Shown one piece after another: positions 1 through 8,248 of a DNA stretch of 64,000 bases. The notes under the pieces are model-generated. The model was given only the letters and a program-made list of their open reading frames with translations. It had not been told where the DNA came from and searched no databases. The stretch lies in NCBI GenBank assembly GCA_002307725.1, contig DBUB01000010.1:496001-560000 (forward strand), read 5' to 3'. Every line of letters begins with the position of its first letter. The stretch's first letter is position 1. The DNA comes from Alphaproteobacteria bacterium UBA1301 (GTDB taxonomy: Bacteria > Pseudomonadota > Alphaproteobacteria > Micropepsales > Micropepsaceae). The translations under genes were made by a program, and so were the position numbers.

Positions 1-183
1 ACCTATATCTGCATGCGGCTTATGGAAGGCGCGGATATTTATCAGGTAGCAAAAAACTGTCGAACCTCGGTCGAGATGATCGAGAAGTTCTACGCATCGC
101 ATATCAAGAACACCCTCGACGCGGCTGCGATCAATGTAAGGAAGTCGGTGAGGGACAGTGTGGAGCAGGCGCATGGTACGTAG
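1..183 (+). CDS. Tyrosine integrase, C-terminal fragment (cut by window edge)
   Basis: The reading frame is open from base 1 and ends at TAG 181-183, giving the last 60 residues of a phage-type site-specific integrase. The segment EKFYASHIKNTLDAAAINV carries the catalytic tyrosine in the context usual for integrases of alphaproteobacterial mobile elements, followed by the basic C-terminal helix. The arginine and histidine residues of the catalytic set lie to the left of the window. Its place at the edge of the accessory region suggests that it is the integrase of this element or of a neighbouring one. The family is clear; the link to this element is inferred. Confidence 0.75.
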   Translation, partial: TYICMRLMEGADIYQVAKNCRTSVEMIEKFYASHIKNTLDAAAINVRKSVRDSVEQAHGT

Positions 184-286
184 AGAACATGCTAACGGAG
201 ATATCGAGAAGCACTACAGCCACGTGCTGACCCTTATGCAGGCGAAGGAGTTGAGGACAAAGAAGTTTAGATTGGCGTCGAATTGA
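173..286 (+). pseudogene. Second tyrosine recombinase C-terminal remnant
   Basis: A 37-codon frame overlaps the end of the preceding integrase and ends at TGA 284-286. It encodes GDIEKHYSHVLTLMQAKEL, which is the catalytic-tyrosine block and final helix of another phage-type integrase (the common form is IEKHYSHL). Nothing of the rest of the catalytic domain precedes it. It is therefore best read as the scar of a second integrase gene cut off by an earlier insertion or deletion. The ATG at 173 is only the first possible start and is probably not used. Confidence 0.55.
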
Positions 287-302
287 CAACTCGCGTAAAA
301 AA

Positions 303-1739
303 CTATCCGTCGCGCGCGACATCTTTCAAGAGTCCCGCCCTAATCAGCGCCGACCGAACGCGATACGAACATGGGGCGCGATGGATGATGCCGTCAAGAA
401 GGTCATTGCTAACGCCGATTTCCTGAAGAAGAAGAACGTGGTAGAGCTGAGCGAGTGCATCACTGTCAGCATTTATTTCTTTTGCGAATTTACGGTAATC
501 TACATTCTCGCGCGGGCCTCCGAAATGCGATATGTCATTTCGCATGCGAGCGCAGCGTGAACTGAATTTTTCCAGGCCGTCTTGATCCAGATTGACAGAT
601 AGTGTCTTGAACGTATCCTGTAACCGCCGCTCAAGTGATGGCTCGCGCGCGCGAGAGAACACCTTGGTTAGCCACTTCTTGTCTTTCATTCTCGTCACTT
701 GCCCCATAATCCTCTCAATCTTCGCTTCCAATTTTGGGTTGTCGCAATCCGGATGGGACGCCCGGTGAAATGACTCGATTCCCCATATCAAATTGACGAA
801 CCTGTGCTCAACGTACAATTTCGTCCCTCTACGTGTTCCGAGATACAGGTAATACGCTGCGCCAAACGCCTCGCGCTTCTTTGACCAGTTGGCGAATATT
901 TGTCCAAACGAGTCGCGTAGCTGTAGGAAATTCGTCCAACACTCGTGTGCTGATGGTGGCTTGGCCGAATTTCTATTGCAGGGGAAATACAACTTGTAGG
1001 TTCTCTTAGGTCTGGTGGACGCAACCGTCGGCCAATCGAGGCAGTAATCAGAATTTGTCAGGAGGATCAACAGATCTCCAATCAGTTGATGCTCCTTCTT
1101 TACTGCATCCAGTGTGAGAGTCTTCTTCGGGGTATAGGTAATGGAAGCCGATTCTGTCAGGTCGAGTTTCCGCGTACGCCGCTTTCCGAAATATGGTCCC
1201 GTAAGATCATATTTCAGACGCAGGCTGCCGATATCGAGATTGTACGTTATATCCTTGGTCTTTGTGTATTTTGCGGAAAGTCGCGTTTTCCCACGGTTGA
1301 ATTCAATTGCGCCGAGCCGAAGCCACTCATCGAATCCTTCTAGTTCGACTTCTACATGCGCAAACCTGAGCGCGGCCAAATCGACGCTCGGCGGCGGGCT
1401 GTTCCCAACAAGGCAATTAATCGCGAGATACTTTTCGTACGAAATACCGTTAGAACTGAAGTGACCACCGTTCCTGTGGAGGCCGCACAATAAGACGTGC
1501 TTGTTGGTTCCCTTGAGTATGCCTTGAATGCCAATTGTCTCGGATATCGTGTCGTTCGCCATCAGGTTTGCGAGCGGATGTCCGCGTCCACTCGGCAAGC
1601 ACCCATCAAGTTCGAGAGTAATTCGGCCATCTTCTTCAATTGTGAGAAGCCCCATGACCGATGCTTCAGGGGCGTACTGGCCGCGCGGCGTGGTTTCGTG
1701 GTGCCACCAGAAAAGTCCGCGCTCTTCAAGGATATTCAT
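303..1739 (-). CDS. ApeA-like HEPN-domain protein, probable anti-phage RNase
   Basis: A 478-residue soluble protein. The N-terminal half resembles the ApeA N-terminal domain: a short aromatic start (GLFWW) followed by a beta-rich 'G-LT...G-ITLELDG' pattern. The C-terminal part is helical and contains R400-N401-D-I-S-H405, the R-N-x3-H motif of HEPN ribonucleases. ApeA proteins are known anti-phage proteins, and HEPN domains of this type usually cut RNA. I chose ATG 1739 over TTG 1742 because GAAGGG lies about 10 bases before it. The gene runs in the same direction as the membrane-protein gene upstream of it (1864-3288), with 124 bases between them, so the two may be co-transcribed. Family assignment rests on motif and layout; activity is inferred. 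Confidence 0.65.
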   Translation of the reverse strand: MNILEERGLFWWHHETTPRGQYAPEASVMGLLTIEEDGRITLELDGCLPSGRGHPLANLMANDTISETIGIQGILKGTNKHVLLCGLHRNGGHFSSNGISYEKYLAINCLVGNSPPPSVDLAALRFAHVEVELEGFDEWLRLGAIEFNRGKTRLSAKYTKTKDITYNLDIGSLRLKYDLTGPYFGKRRTRKLDLTESASITYTPKKTLTLDAVKKEHQLIGDLLILLTNSDYCLDWPTVASTRPKRTYKLYFPCNRNSAKPPSAHECWTNFLQLRDSFGQIFANWSKKREAFGAAYYLYLGTRRGTKLYVEHRFVNLIWGIESFHRASHPDCDNPKLEAKIERIMGQVTRMKDKKWLTKVFSRAREPSLERRLQDTFKTLSVNLDQDGLEKFSSRCARMRNDISHFGGPRENVDYRKFAKEINADSDALAQLYHVLLLQEIGVSNDLLDGIIHRAPCSYRVRSALIRAGLLKDVARDG

Positions 1740-1863
1740 CAAGAGTGCCCTTCATGTATGTGCTCGTAAAACAGGTACAGGGACCAGCGCGCGTCACTAG
1801 CCGCTCGTCTCACCGGAGGAGTTTTCTTCGATCGACCTGCCAATCAGTCAGTGAGTGAGACGC

Positions 1864-3288
1864 CTATGACTGTACCGGATTACTCTGATCTTCTTTCTGA
1901 GCATGTTGGGAAGACGAAGGGACTATTGTAGATGCTCCTGTTGGTAGAAGTTGCGCGTTGATTCTGAAAAAGTACAAGCAGACAGCCAGCTCAAAAAATA
2001 GATGTTCTTTTGCACGTCGAATGCGATCCAACTCGACAAGGGATGACCAGCGCGGCGCTCTGCCGGGGCCGCCCTTATCCAGATTTGCTGGTGCCGCTTC
2101 GCTGGCAATTGGCGGTGCGGATAGACTGTCAGAATGCGCTAACTGCGGTTCCGGGAGCCGCTTCGGCCAGCTGATCAAATACAACCGCAAAACAGCGGCG
2201 ACAAAGGCGATCCACGTGACGAGAAACAGTATTTGGTTCTCAGACATTCTGATTGTGAACGCTAGCCACAACGCCAGAACGGAAATGGCGGCGGTGATAA
2301 GTCCGACAGTCAACAGTTGTATTGTGCGCCTGAGGGGTTCAAAAATCTCGACACTTCGCTCTACGGTTTGAAACTCGCCCAGGGTCAATTCGAAATTCAG
2401 CGCTGCCAACGCCAATGTCGGGGCATCTCTCCCATTAATCTGACCGGATAACGACTCGCGAAGCCTTTCGATCTTGTCGTTGACAAGGTGTGCGGCCGTT
2501 TGCACATCTTTGAGGAGCATCGCTGCCCACAATCTGAATACAACAAACAGCACCAGCACAAGAAGAAGGAGCACGAATACCATTCCGACTAGGGACGAAA
2601 GCACGTCGCTTCCTCCGACCGTCGCCAATTTAGAGAGAATGGCTATCCACGAAACATTAATCGCCGCAAATATGGCGAAGCAGCCGATCAGAGCGGCACC
2701 TGCAAAGGTGATGATGGATGCGCGCTCGTGTCGCCTCAATGCATTTTGATAGGTGGCAAACCTGTTTTTGAATTCTTCGGCATCTATACCTCTTCGGTCT
2801 CGGAGGCTACGGACCGTCTGATATGCAGCGGTCTCGCTTTTCTCGGAGTCACCGGTGGTATCCTTTTTTGATATTGCCGTGTCCGCAGGTATCACCGGCG
2901 ATGAAGTGCACGGAGCATTATCAGTTGAGTTTTCTCGATTGGTATTGGTTGCAGTGCTCCGTCCGCGTCCTTGGCGGCGAAGCGCCACCCACAACGCGCC
3001 CTTGCCAGCGTCCGATGCCGAAGCACCGTCTATATAGATGTCTCCATACGACACGGATTCGACTTTACTGCTTCCGATTTTCGCGAGCAGGTCGCCGCCG
3101 TATGAATAGACATAGCCGCTTTTGACGTAGGCGACTTGAGAGTTACCTTGCCAAATCTCAGTGCCGGAAGTTCGCGCGAGCTCCTCGCCATTTATTTGGT
3201 TGGAGTCGCCGCGACGTACAACGTTTGCGTACAAGGACGCCGCGATCACACCGTTATAAGAGAGCCTTCCATAGGTGTAGTCTGTCAT
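1864..3288 (-). CDS. Membrane protein with beta-hairpin repeat N-terminus, unknown function
   Basis: A 474-residue protein. Residues 1 to about 95 hold short repeated beta motifs of the type 'G-x-I-Y/W-x-x-G-x-x-V-A-Y-V' (for example EIWQGNSQVAYVKSG and VYSYGGDLLAKIG), resembling small 'beta-flower' modules. A low-complexity linker follows. Four strongly hydrophobic segments come next, two near residues 200-270 and two near 330-395, separated by a helical loop. The tail is charged. ATG 3288 is preferred over an upstream ATG because GGGGGAAC lies just before it. It is upstream of and co-oriented with the ApeA-like gene. Membrane proteins with a sensory head are common in defence islands, but I do not recognise this family. 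Confidence 0.6.
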   Translation of the reverse strand: MTDYTYGRLSYNGVIAASLYANVVRRGDSNQINGEELARTSGTEIWQGNSQVAYVKSGYVYSYGGDLLAKIGSSKVESVSYGDIYIDGASASDAGKGALWVALRRQGRGRSTATNTNRENSTDNAPCTSSPVIPADTAISKKDTTGDSEKSETAAYQTVRSLRDRRGIDAEEFKNRFATYQNALRRHERASIITFAGAALIGCFAIFAAINVSWIAILSKLATVGGSDVLSSLVGMVFVLLLLVLVLFVVFRLWAAMLLKDVQTAAHLVNDKIERLRESLSGQINGRDAPTLALAALNFELTLGEFQTVERSVEIFEPLRRTIQLLTVGLITAAISVLALWLAFTIRMSENQILFLVTWIAFVAAVLRLYLISWPKRLPEPQLAHSDSLSAPPIASEAAPANLDKGGPGRAPRWSSLVELDRIRRAKEHLFFELAVCLYFFRINAQLLPTGASTIVPSSSQHAQKEDQSNPVQS

Positions 3289-3303
3289 TTGTTCCCCCCA
3301 CAT

Positions 3304-3873
3304 TTTTCACAGAGCGTGTTCAATTTGTAGCAGATGCGTACGGCAATCACATCTTCGAAGTTGACGGCGCAGACCGACCTTCAACTGTGCCGCATCTTTC
3401 CTAGAGACAGACAAAAATGCCCAATCGACCCGCCAATGATGAATTGGCGGGTTTGCGACCGCGGGAGTGGTCGCAAAGCCGTTGCTTCGCAACGGTAATT
3501 TCCCCCGCAATCGTCGGTCGGGTACGCCCGACTTCGACCGTTTCCCTCGCCTGCATAGGAATGTCAGGCATCGGCTCCGCTACGCTCCGGGGCTCCCAGG
3601 CAATAATTTTAGATGTGGTTCTGGTCGCCCGAAACGCTCGAAGTCGGGCCTGCTCGCTGCCGCAAGCCAATCGCCGGAGTACCGGCTCTTGGGCGGACAG
3701 CGGCGCCCGACGATTGCGGGGTGATACTCCCTCGCGGAAATGCCCGCTCACGACTCTGCTTCGCGAAGGGGCGCCGGGGACGGCGCCCTCGGTGGGCGGC
3801 GGATATGCCGCCCTCTCCAAGTATGCACCGCCGTGGTGGGTACGCGGTCGGCTCGCTGAGCCTCCGTATTTCG
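3304..3873. repeat. Gene-free stretch with a series of stem-loops
   Basis: No convincing gene lies here. Open frames exist on both strands but look like by-products of repeated GC-rich sequence. The stretch holds a run of hairpins: 3428-3452 (10 bp stem, loop GATGA), 3452-3477 (9 bp), 3479-3495 (7 bp, loop TTC), 3517-3532 (6 bp), 3769-3788 (7 bp) and 3794-3813 (7 bp). The first is followed on the minus strand by a T-rich tract and may terminate transcripts coming from the gene at 3874-4317. The others have no obvious role. Confidence 0.6.
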
Positions 3874-4317
3874 TCATTCCCGCTTGATGCCGTATCGCTC
3901 GCGCAATGTCTGATCTTTGGCGTGGATGCGCTCGCGAAAAGCGGCAAGCGCATCCTGGGCTTGGGCGTATTCCTGCTTACGGGTAACGAGGTCGCTTATT
4001 GGCTCGGGTATGCTACTCGCATCGCCGCCTCGGGCGAGTACCTTTTCACGCAAGTCGCGTGCCCGCTGCGCCAGCGCATCCACCCGTTGTGCGGATTCTA
4101 GCCTCGCCTTGGCACCATTAGCCTCGATTTCGAGCCCAACCTCCTCTTTAATGTCGGGCAGGAGCTCCGTCGCGCGAGCCCATTCGTATGCTGTGTGCTG
4201 CTCGGCAACTGTCGCCGCGACCTCGGCCCGCTTCAAGCGTTCCTCGCAACCGGACAAGGAGGCATCGGTCTCCGGTTCAGCCGTTATCTTTGTACGGTTA
4301 CGCTCGAATAAGCTCAT
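3874..4317 (-). CDS. Hypothetical coiled-coil protein
   Basis: A 147-residue protein that is almost entirely helical and charged, with heptad-like Ala/Leu spacing typical of coiled coils. It has no signal peptide, membrane segment or recognised domain. It is transcribed away from the 4509-9250 operon. Its start codon lies three bases from a perfect 22-base palindrome, which would overlap the ribosome binding region. The minus-strand frame is preferred to the longer plus-strand frame in the same place because the latter is a Ser/Ala/Arg-rich shadow. Function unknown. Confidence 0.55.
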   Translation of the reverse strand: MSLFERNRTKITAEPETDASLSGCEERLKRAEVAATVAEQHTAYEWARATELLPDIKEEVGLEIEANGAKARLESAQRVDALAQRARDLREKVLARGGDASSIPEPISDLVTRKQEYAQAQDALAAFRERIHAKDQTLRERYGIKRE

Positions 4318-4320
4318 GGA

Positions 4321-4342
4321 AGTAAGCGGATATCCGCTTACT
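4321..4342. promoter_or_regulatory. Perfect 22-bp palindrome, probable operator
   Basis: An exact palindrome with half-site AGTAAGCGGAT lies three bases before the start of the minus-strand coiled-coil gene and 167 bases before the plus-strand operon at 4509. Its position between divergent genes, over the leader of one of them, suits a repressor-binding site or an RNA hairpin that controls translation. No regulator is encoded next to it. Confidence 0.55.
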
Positions 4343-4508
4343 CATCATTATATGCCCCTGTGGCGAGCATGGGCGCCGGGCCTGTGCATAAGGTCCGCGC
4401 TGTCAGTTCCGACGATTGGCCAAAGGAAGCGGATTCGCGTTATCGCCACTTCCGTTAGCACGATAACCCACTATACTTTCGGTTGTCCGTCGGGGGAGGA
4501 TTGGGCTC

Positions 4509-5888
4509 GTGCGTTTCTTGGGGGGCATCGCCGCCGTGGCGGCTCTTATCGCACTGGCGTGCATCTCAAGTGCAACCGCGCAGGGATACTACGACCAACG
4601 TCAACCACCTCCGCCGCGCGGATACCACATGCCTCGCCACGGCTGGGCACGCGAGAACCGGGAGCAAAACAGACAACAACGGTGGACGAGACCGGAGGAG
4701 CCGCGAAGTACATGGACTTCGCCCGCGCCGCGTATGATGAGAGCACAGCAAAATCGAAGCTGGGCATCCCGCCCGCCGTCACAGCCTCAAGTACCGCTGC
4801 CGCAACAAAGCACGCCCGACGAAACCGCTGCAGAAACGCCGCCCGATGAACACCCGATTCCGTCCGTCTTCACGTTACCAGAGGGTACAACTGCCGCGGA
4901 ATACGTCGAGCCCATAACCGGAACTCGACACGAGACGGGTCCGTCAATCGTGTCCTTCTACGATAGGGGCTATGGGAGTGACGACGAGATTCGTACTCAC
5001 GTTGGCGCCGTGAAAATGCAGATGGTGTCCTGTGTGCCGTTTAACGGAGTGCGAGACGAACGATCTGTGCGAGTTGATGTCACGCAAACGGATTATCAGG
5101 CCACACGCGTCATTGATGGCTTGTTGCTGCGTGCAGCGGAATTCGTGTGGCGCGAGTGCCCGCATCGATACGAGAAAAGTCCTTACTTTTTCGGAACAGA
5201 CTACCGCTACGATGTCGGTGTCATCAGCATCTATATGTCGGACGGGTTGCTAGCTATATCGGCGAGTCTGGGGATGACGGGGCGCGGTGGCGATACTATC
5301 TTCGGTAGTTCATCCCGCTATTGGTGGGCGGTACAAGATGTATATGCCAATCAAAAGCAGCAACTTGCAGCACAACAAGCAGAACAAGCGGCGGCGGCTG
5401 AACGGGCGCGGCAACAACAACTATTTGCGCAACAGAGAGCGGCTCAAGCGCGGAGCGATGCGGAAACTGCGCATATCGTCTGGGTCATCATCCGCATACT
5501 GGCTATCGCCGGTGTGTTGTTTTGGCAGCGGGAGCGAATTGCGCGTTGGTACTATTTCACCTTCCATCCCCATCCGGCCGAGGGTACCGTGCGCTCCGCG
5601 ATTTCGTCCGGTTGCTTGCTCGATGGTAACCAGCTCTCTGCCGTGCTCGGTGAAGTGCCGTCCGGCGACCGGATATTTCGTGAAGTGCGTATCGCGCAGA
5701 TGGACGCGCTGATAACGCAAATGCAGACCGCCACGCGTTCGCATATTCGTGAAATGGAAAGACAGGCGCAGGGAAAATACGCGCAAGCGGCCGTCCAAGA
5801 AGCGCAGGCCGCGCTCGGAGCCGCAGCGGTTGCGCTCGAACAGGCTAAAGCCATGCTACACGCAAGTACGAGGAGCGGTAACGTATGA
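4509..5888 (+). CDS. Exported or membrane-anchored coiled-coil protein of the transfer operon
   Basis: A 459-residue protein of unknown family. Residues 1-24 form a signal peptide or anchor (hydrophobic core, then SATAQG). A Pro/Gln/Arg-rich disordered part follows to about residue 115. A globular domain spans roughly 120-275, then an Ala/Gln-rich coiled coil (about 278-320), a transmembrane segment (IVWVIIRILAIAGVLFW, about 323-340) and a final Ala-rich helix. The start is GTG 4509, with GGGAGGA about ten bases upstream. It overlaps the next gene by four bases (ATGA). The operon context with a DNA-pumping ATPase suggests a role at the cell envelope in DNA transfer; this is inferred. Confidence 0.6.
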   Translation: MRFLGGIAAVAALIALACISSATAQGYYDQRQPPPPRGYHMPRHGWARENREQNRQQRWTRPEEPRSTWTSPAPRMMRAQQNRSWASRPPSQPQVPLPQQSTPDETAAETPPDEHPIPSVFTLPEGTTAAEYVEPITGTRHETGPSIVSFYDRGYGSDDEIRTHVGAVKMQMVSCVPFNGVRDERSVRVDVTQTDYQATRVIDGLLLRAAEFVWRECPHRYEKSPYFFGTDYRYDVGVISIYMSDGLLAISASLGMTGRGGDTIFGSSSRYWWAVQDVYANQKQQLAAQQAEQAAAAERARQQQLFAQQRAAQARSDAETAHIVWVIIRILAIAGVLFWQRERIARWYYFTFHPHPAEGTVRSAISSGCLLDGNQLSAVLGEVPSGDRIFREVRIAQMDALITQMQTATRSHIREMERQAQGKYAQAAVQEAQAALGAAAVALEQAKAMLHASTRSGNV

Positions 5889-6511
5889 ATAACGATCCCA
5901 CCAAGATTGTTCCGCAAGAAGTATTGCCGCCAGAATCGCGAGAACTGCGCATGCCGGACGGCACGCCGCTCGGGCTTGGTTTCCTAGGTGCCGCACGTTT
6001 CTCTGCTATTCGACGCGTTCTCGACTACGCTACACGCGCCGCAGAGGCCAAAGCGAACTATCACGCAGCCGAAGGCGCGGTGGCGATCTCCCTGATTCAT
6101 CGGGAAGTGGCGCGCGAACAGTTGCGCAACCTCGACACTATCCGTCAGGACGCCGCCGACAAGATTACAGAAGGCGCGTATCTTGCCAAGCTGGAACGCA
6201 AACTGAGAACGATGGAGCTTGAAGACCAGATAGTTGAGCGCGAGGACGCCCGCGCTAAAGCAAAGACAACCAAGCAGGGGCAAGAACGCCCAGCGCCAGA
6301 CACCAGGGCCTCTGATAAGTTCGCGGATATTCTTGCGGACCTCAAACGCATCCCCGAACTTGCCAAGACCGGTGCCGCCGTGAAGGCGCAGATCATCGCG
6401 GATGCCGGCGGCGAAGATAAGCTCGACGAAGGCCAACGCACGATGATCGAGACTATCGATGCTATCCTCGCGGCAGTAGTGCAGAAGCAAGCGGAGGACA
6501 ACATTCTCTAG
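5885..6511 (+). CDS. Hypothetical coiled-coil protein of the transfer operon
   Basis: A 208-residue soluble protein with no signal peptide. Residues 50-140 are a charged coiled coil (KANYHAAEGAV, then a long KLERKLRTMELEDQIVERED helix). The C-terminal third resembles a small helical domain. The start ATG overlaps the previous stop (ATGA), and the next gene starts two bases after its stop, so the three genes must be translationally linked. It may be an adaptor for the ATPase that follows. I do not recognise the family. Confidence 0.6.
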   Translation: MNNDPTKIVPQEVLPPESRELRMPDGTPLGLGFLGAARFSAIRRVLDYATRAAEAKANYHAAEGAVAISLIHREVAREQLRNLDTIRQDAADKITEGAYLAKLERKLRTMELEDQIVEREDARAKAKTTKQGQERPAPDTRASDKFADILADLKRIPELAKTGAAVKAQIIADAGGEDKLDEGQRTMIETIDAILAAVVQKQAEDNIL

Positions 6512-6513
6512 TC

Positions 6514-8232
6514 ATGCTTGAGATTGGCACAACGCGTCGGGGCAATCGTATCGCGCTTACTGACAGGGAGCGCGCTCGACATATCCATGTGCTCGGCTCT
6601 ATAGGCACGGGCAAGTCCAAGTTGTTGGAGCATATGATCCGACAGGACATCGCGCGCGGACGCGGACTCTGTCTGATTGACCCGCACGGCACCCTCGCGG
6701 ACGCCGTTGAAAAGTGGTGTGCCACGCGCGGCCTGGGGAGCGTCCGGCACATCCATGTCATTCGTCCCGGCGACGATACGCTCGTTCCCGGCTTCAATCC
6801 GTTACGGAGCGTGCCGGGCGAAGCTGTCTCGGTGCGCGTTGACGCGATGGTGCAGGCCTGCGCGCAAGCGTGGGGTGTGCATGACATGAGCGAGACGCCG
6901 CGGCTCGAAAAGATACTGCGCGCGCTTTTCTTTGCGCTTGCGGTGCGGGGCCTCACTCTCGCTGAAGGGCCTGCGCTCCTGCGCGCGAGCGACCCAGAAG
7001 GCGTCAGACGCAATCTCACAAAAGACCTGCCGGACCCGATCTCGCAGATTATCTGGGATGAGTTGAATGGCATGTCCCGCAAGGACTTCGCTGAGCATGT
7101 GGAGAGCACGCATACGCGGCTCTCAAAGTTCCTCGCTGCACCTTCGATGCGACTGGTTGTCGGCCAACGAGAACACGCCATTGATTTCCGTGCGGCTATG
7201 GACAAGAGCGAGATCGTGTTGGTCAACCTCGGTGCCCGGCATGCGTTCTCATACGAAAACGCACGGGTGCTTGGAACACTTCTCATCAACGACCTCTTCC
7301 TCACGGCCTTGGGCCGCGACGAGAAGACGGCGCAGCGACGGCCGTTCACCCTCTATGTGGACGAGGCATACGATTTCCTTTCGGGCGACGTGGAGCGCAT
7401 CCTCGACCAGACGCGTAAATTCGGTCTTCATGCTGTGCTCGCCCATCAGCGCATCGGCCAGCTCAAGGAGCGTGGCGAAGGGGTATACAACGCGGTCATG
7501 GGTGGGACACAGACCAAAATTGTATTCGGCGGCCTCTCGGACGACGACGCAGCGATTATGGCCCGCGAAATTATGCGAGGCGATATAGATCTCGAAAAGC
7601 CCAAATCCATGACCGCATCAGTGGTAGTGGGTGAAGAGCCGTTCTGGTTGGAGTCCATGAGCGAAAGTGAAGGTTCGACGGCAAGTCGTTCGTATACCGA
7701 GAGCTTTTCGTCGAGCGAAGGCGTGGGTTTGTCCTCGGGCACGTCTGAGCAATATGCGATAAATGTGGGGCAAGCCCAGGAACAGCGAGCCGTTGCACTC
7801 CTCTCGTCGAAATCATCCAATACGATAACGACGACGGGAACGAGCGTAACCGAGAGTTCCGCGGCGAGTCACAGTCGTACGTTCGGACATTCTCAGACCT
7901 TGAAACCCATGCGTGAAGAGCGCCCGACACATTTCTATACGCTTGAGGAGTGTCTGCACCTTGCACAACTCAAACTGCGCAATCTTCCCGACCGCGCCGC
8001 CATCGTGAAGCGGCGCGGCAGGCGGACGGTGCGAGTTGAGACGCTTGAGGTGCGGCCGACGCTCGAAGTTAAGCCGGTTATCGCACGATTTCGTGAAAAA
8101 ACAGCTACGGCGAGTCCTTATATCTCCACGGTCGCGGACGTGCTGGCGGAGATCAAAACGCGACAGGACCAGATGTCAGGGAGACATGAGACGCCAAAGG
8201 CCGACGACCAATTTTGGCAAGAAGAAGAATAG
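6514..8232 (+). CDS. TraD/HerA-like DNA-translocating ATPase
   Basis: A 572-residue P-loop ATPase of the type IV coupling protein/HerA superfamily, which pumps DNA through a hexameric ring. Walker A is GSIGTGKS (residues 28-35), followed by LIDPHGTLAD, which is typical of the family. Walker B is LYVDEAYDFL (D283, E284), followed by the conserved 'RK-G-H-A-VLAHQ' block. Unlike classical TraD it has no N-terminal membrane segments. It would need a membrane partner, perhaps the product at 4509. Residues about 375-455 are a long Ser/Thr-rich tail, unusual for the family. It probably moves the element's DNA during transfer or replication. Confidence 0.85.
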   Translation: MLEIGTTRRGNRIALTDRERARHIHVLGSIGTGKSKLLEHMIRQDIARGRGLCLIDPHGTLADAVEKWCATRGLGSVRHIHVIRPGDDTLVPGFNPLRSVPGEAVSVRVDAMVQACAQAWGVHDMSETPRLEKILRALFFALAVRGLTLAEGPALLRASDPEGVRRNLTKDLPDPISQIIWDELNGMSRKDFAEHVESTHTRLSKFLAAPSMRLVVGQREHAIDFRAAMDKSEIVLVNLGARHAFSYENARVLGTLLINDLFLTALGRDEKTAQRRPFTLYVDEAYDFLSGDVERILDQTRKFGLHAVLAHQRIGQLKERGEGVYNAVMGGTQTKIVFGGLSDDDAAIMAREIMRGDIDLEKPKSMTASVVVGEEPFWLESMSESEGSTASRSYTESFSSSEGVGLSSGTSEQYAINVGQAQEQRAVALLSSKSSNTITTTGTSVTESSAASHSRTFGHSQTLKPMREERPTHFYTLEECLHLAQLKLRNLPDRAAIVKRRGRRTVRVETLEVRPTLEVKPVIARFREKTATASPYISTVADVLAEIKTRQDQMSGRHETPKADDQFWQEEE

Positions 8233-8248
8233 GTGCGGGCGATAGGGC

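Noticed and set aside
3401..3887. Open frames of about 155 residues on both strands
   Set aside because: They overlap each other and the stem-loop series, are rich in Arg/Pro/Ser, and have no ribosome site or known family; they follow from repeated GC-rich sequence.
3917..4849. 310-residue plus-strand frame
   Set aside because: Ser/Ala/Arg-rich shadow opposite the coiled-coil gene at 3874-4317; it also runs into the operon gene at 4509 in another frame.
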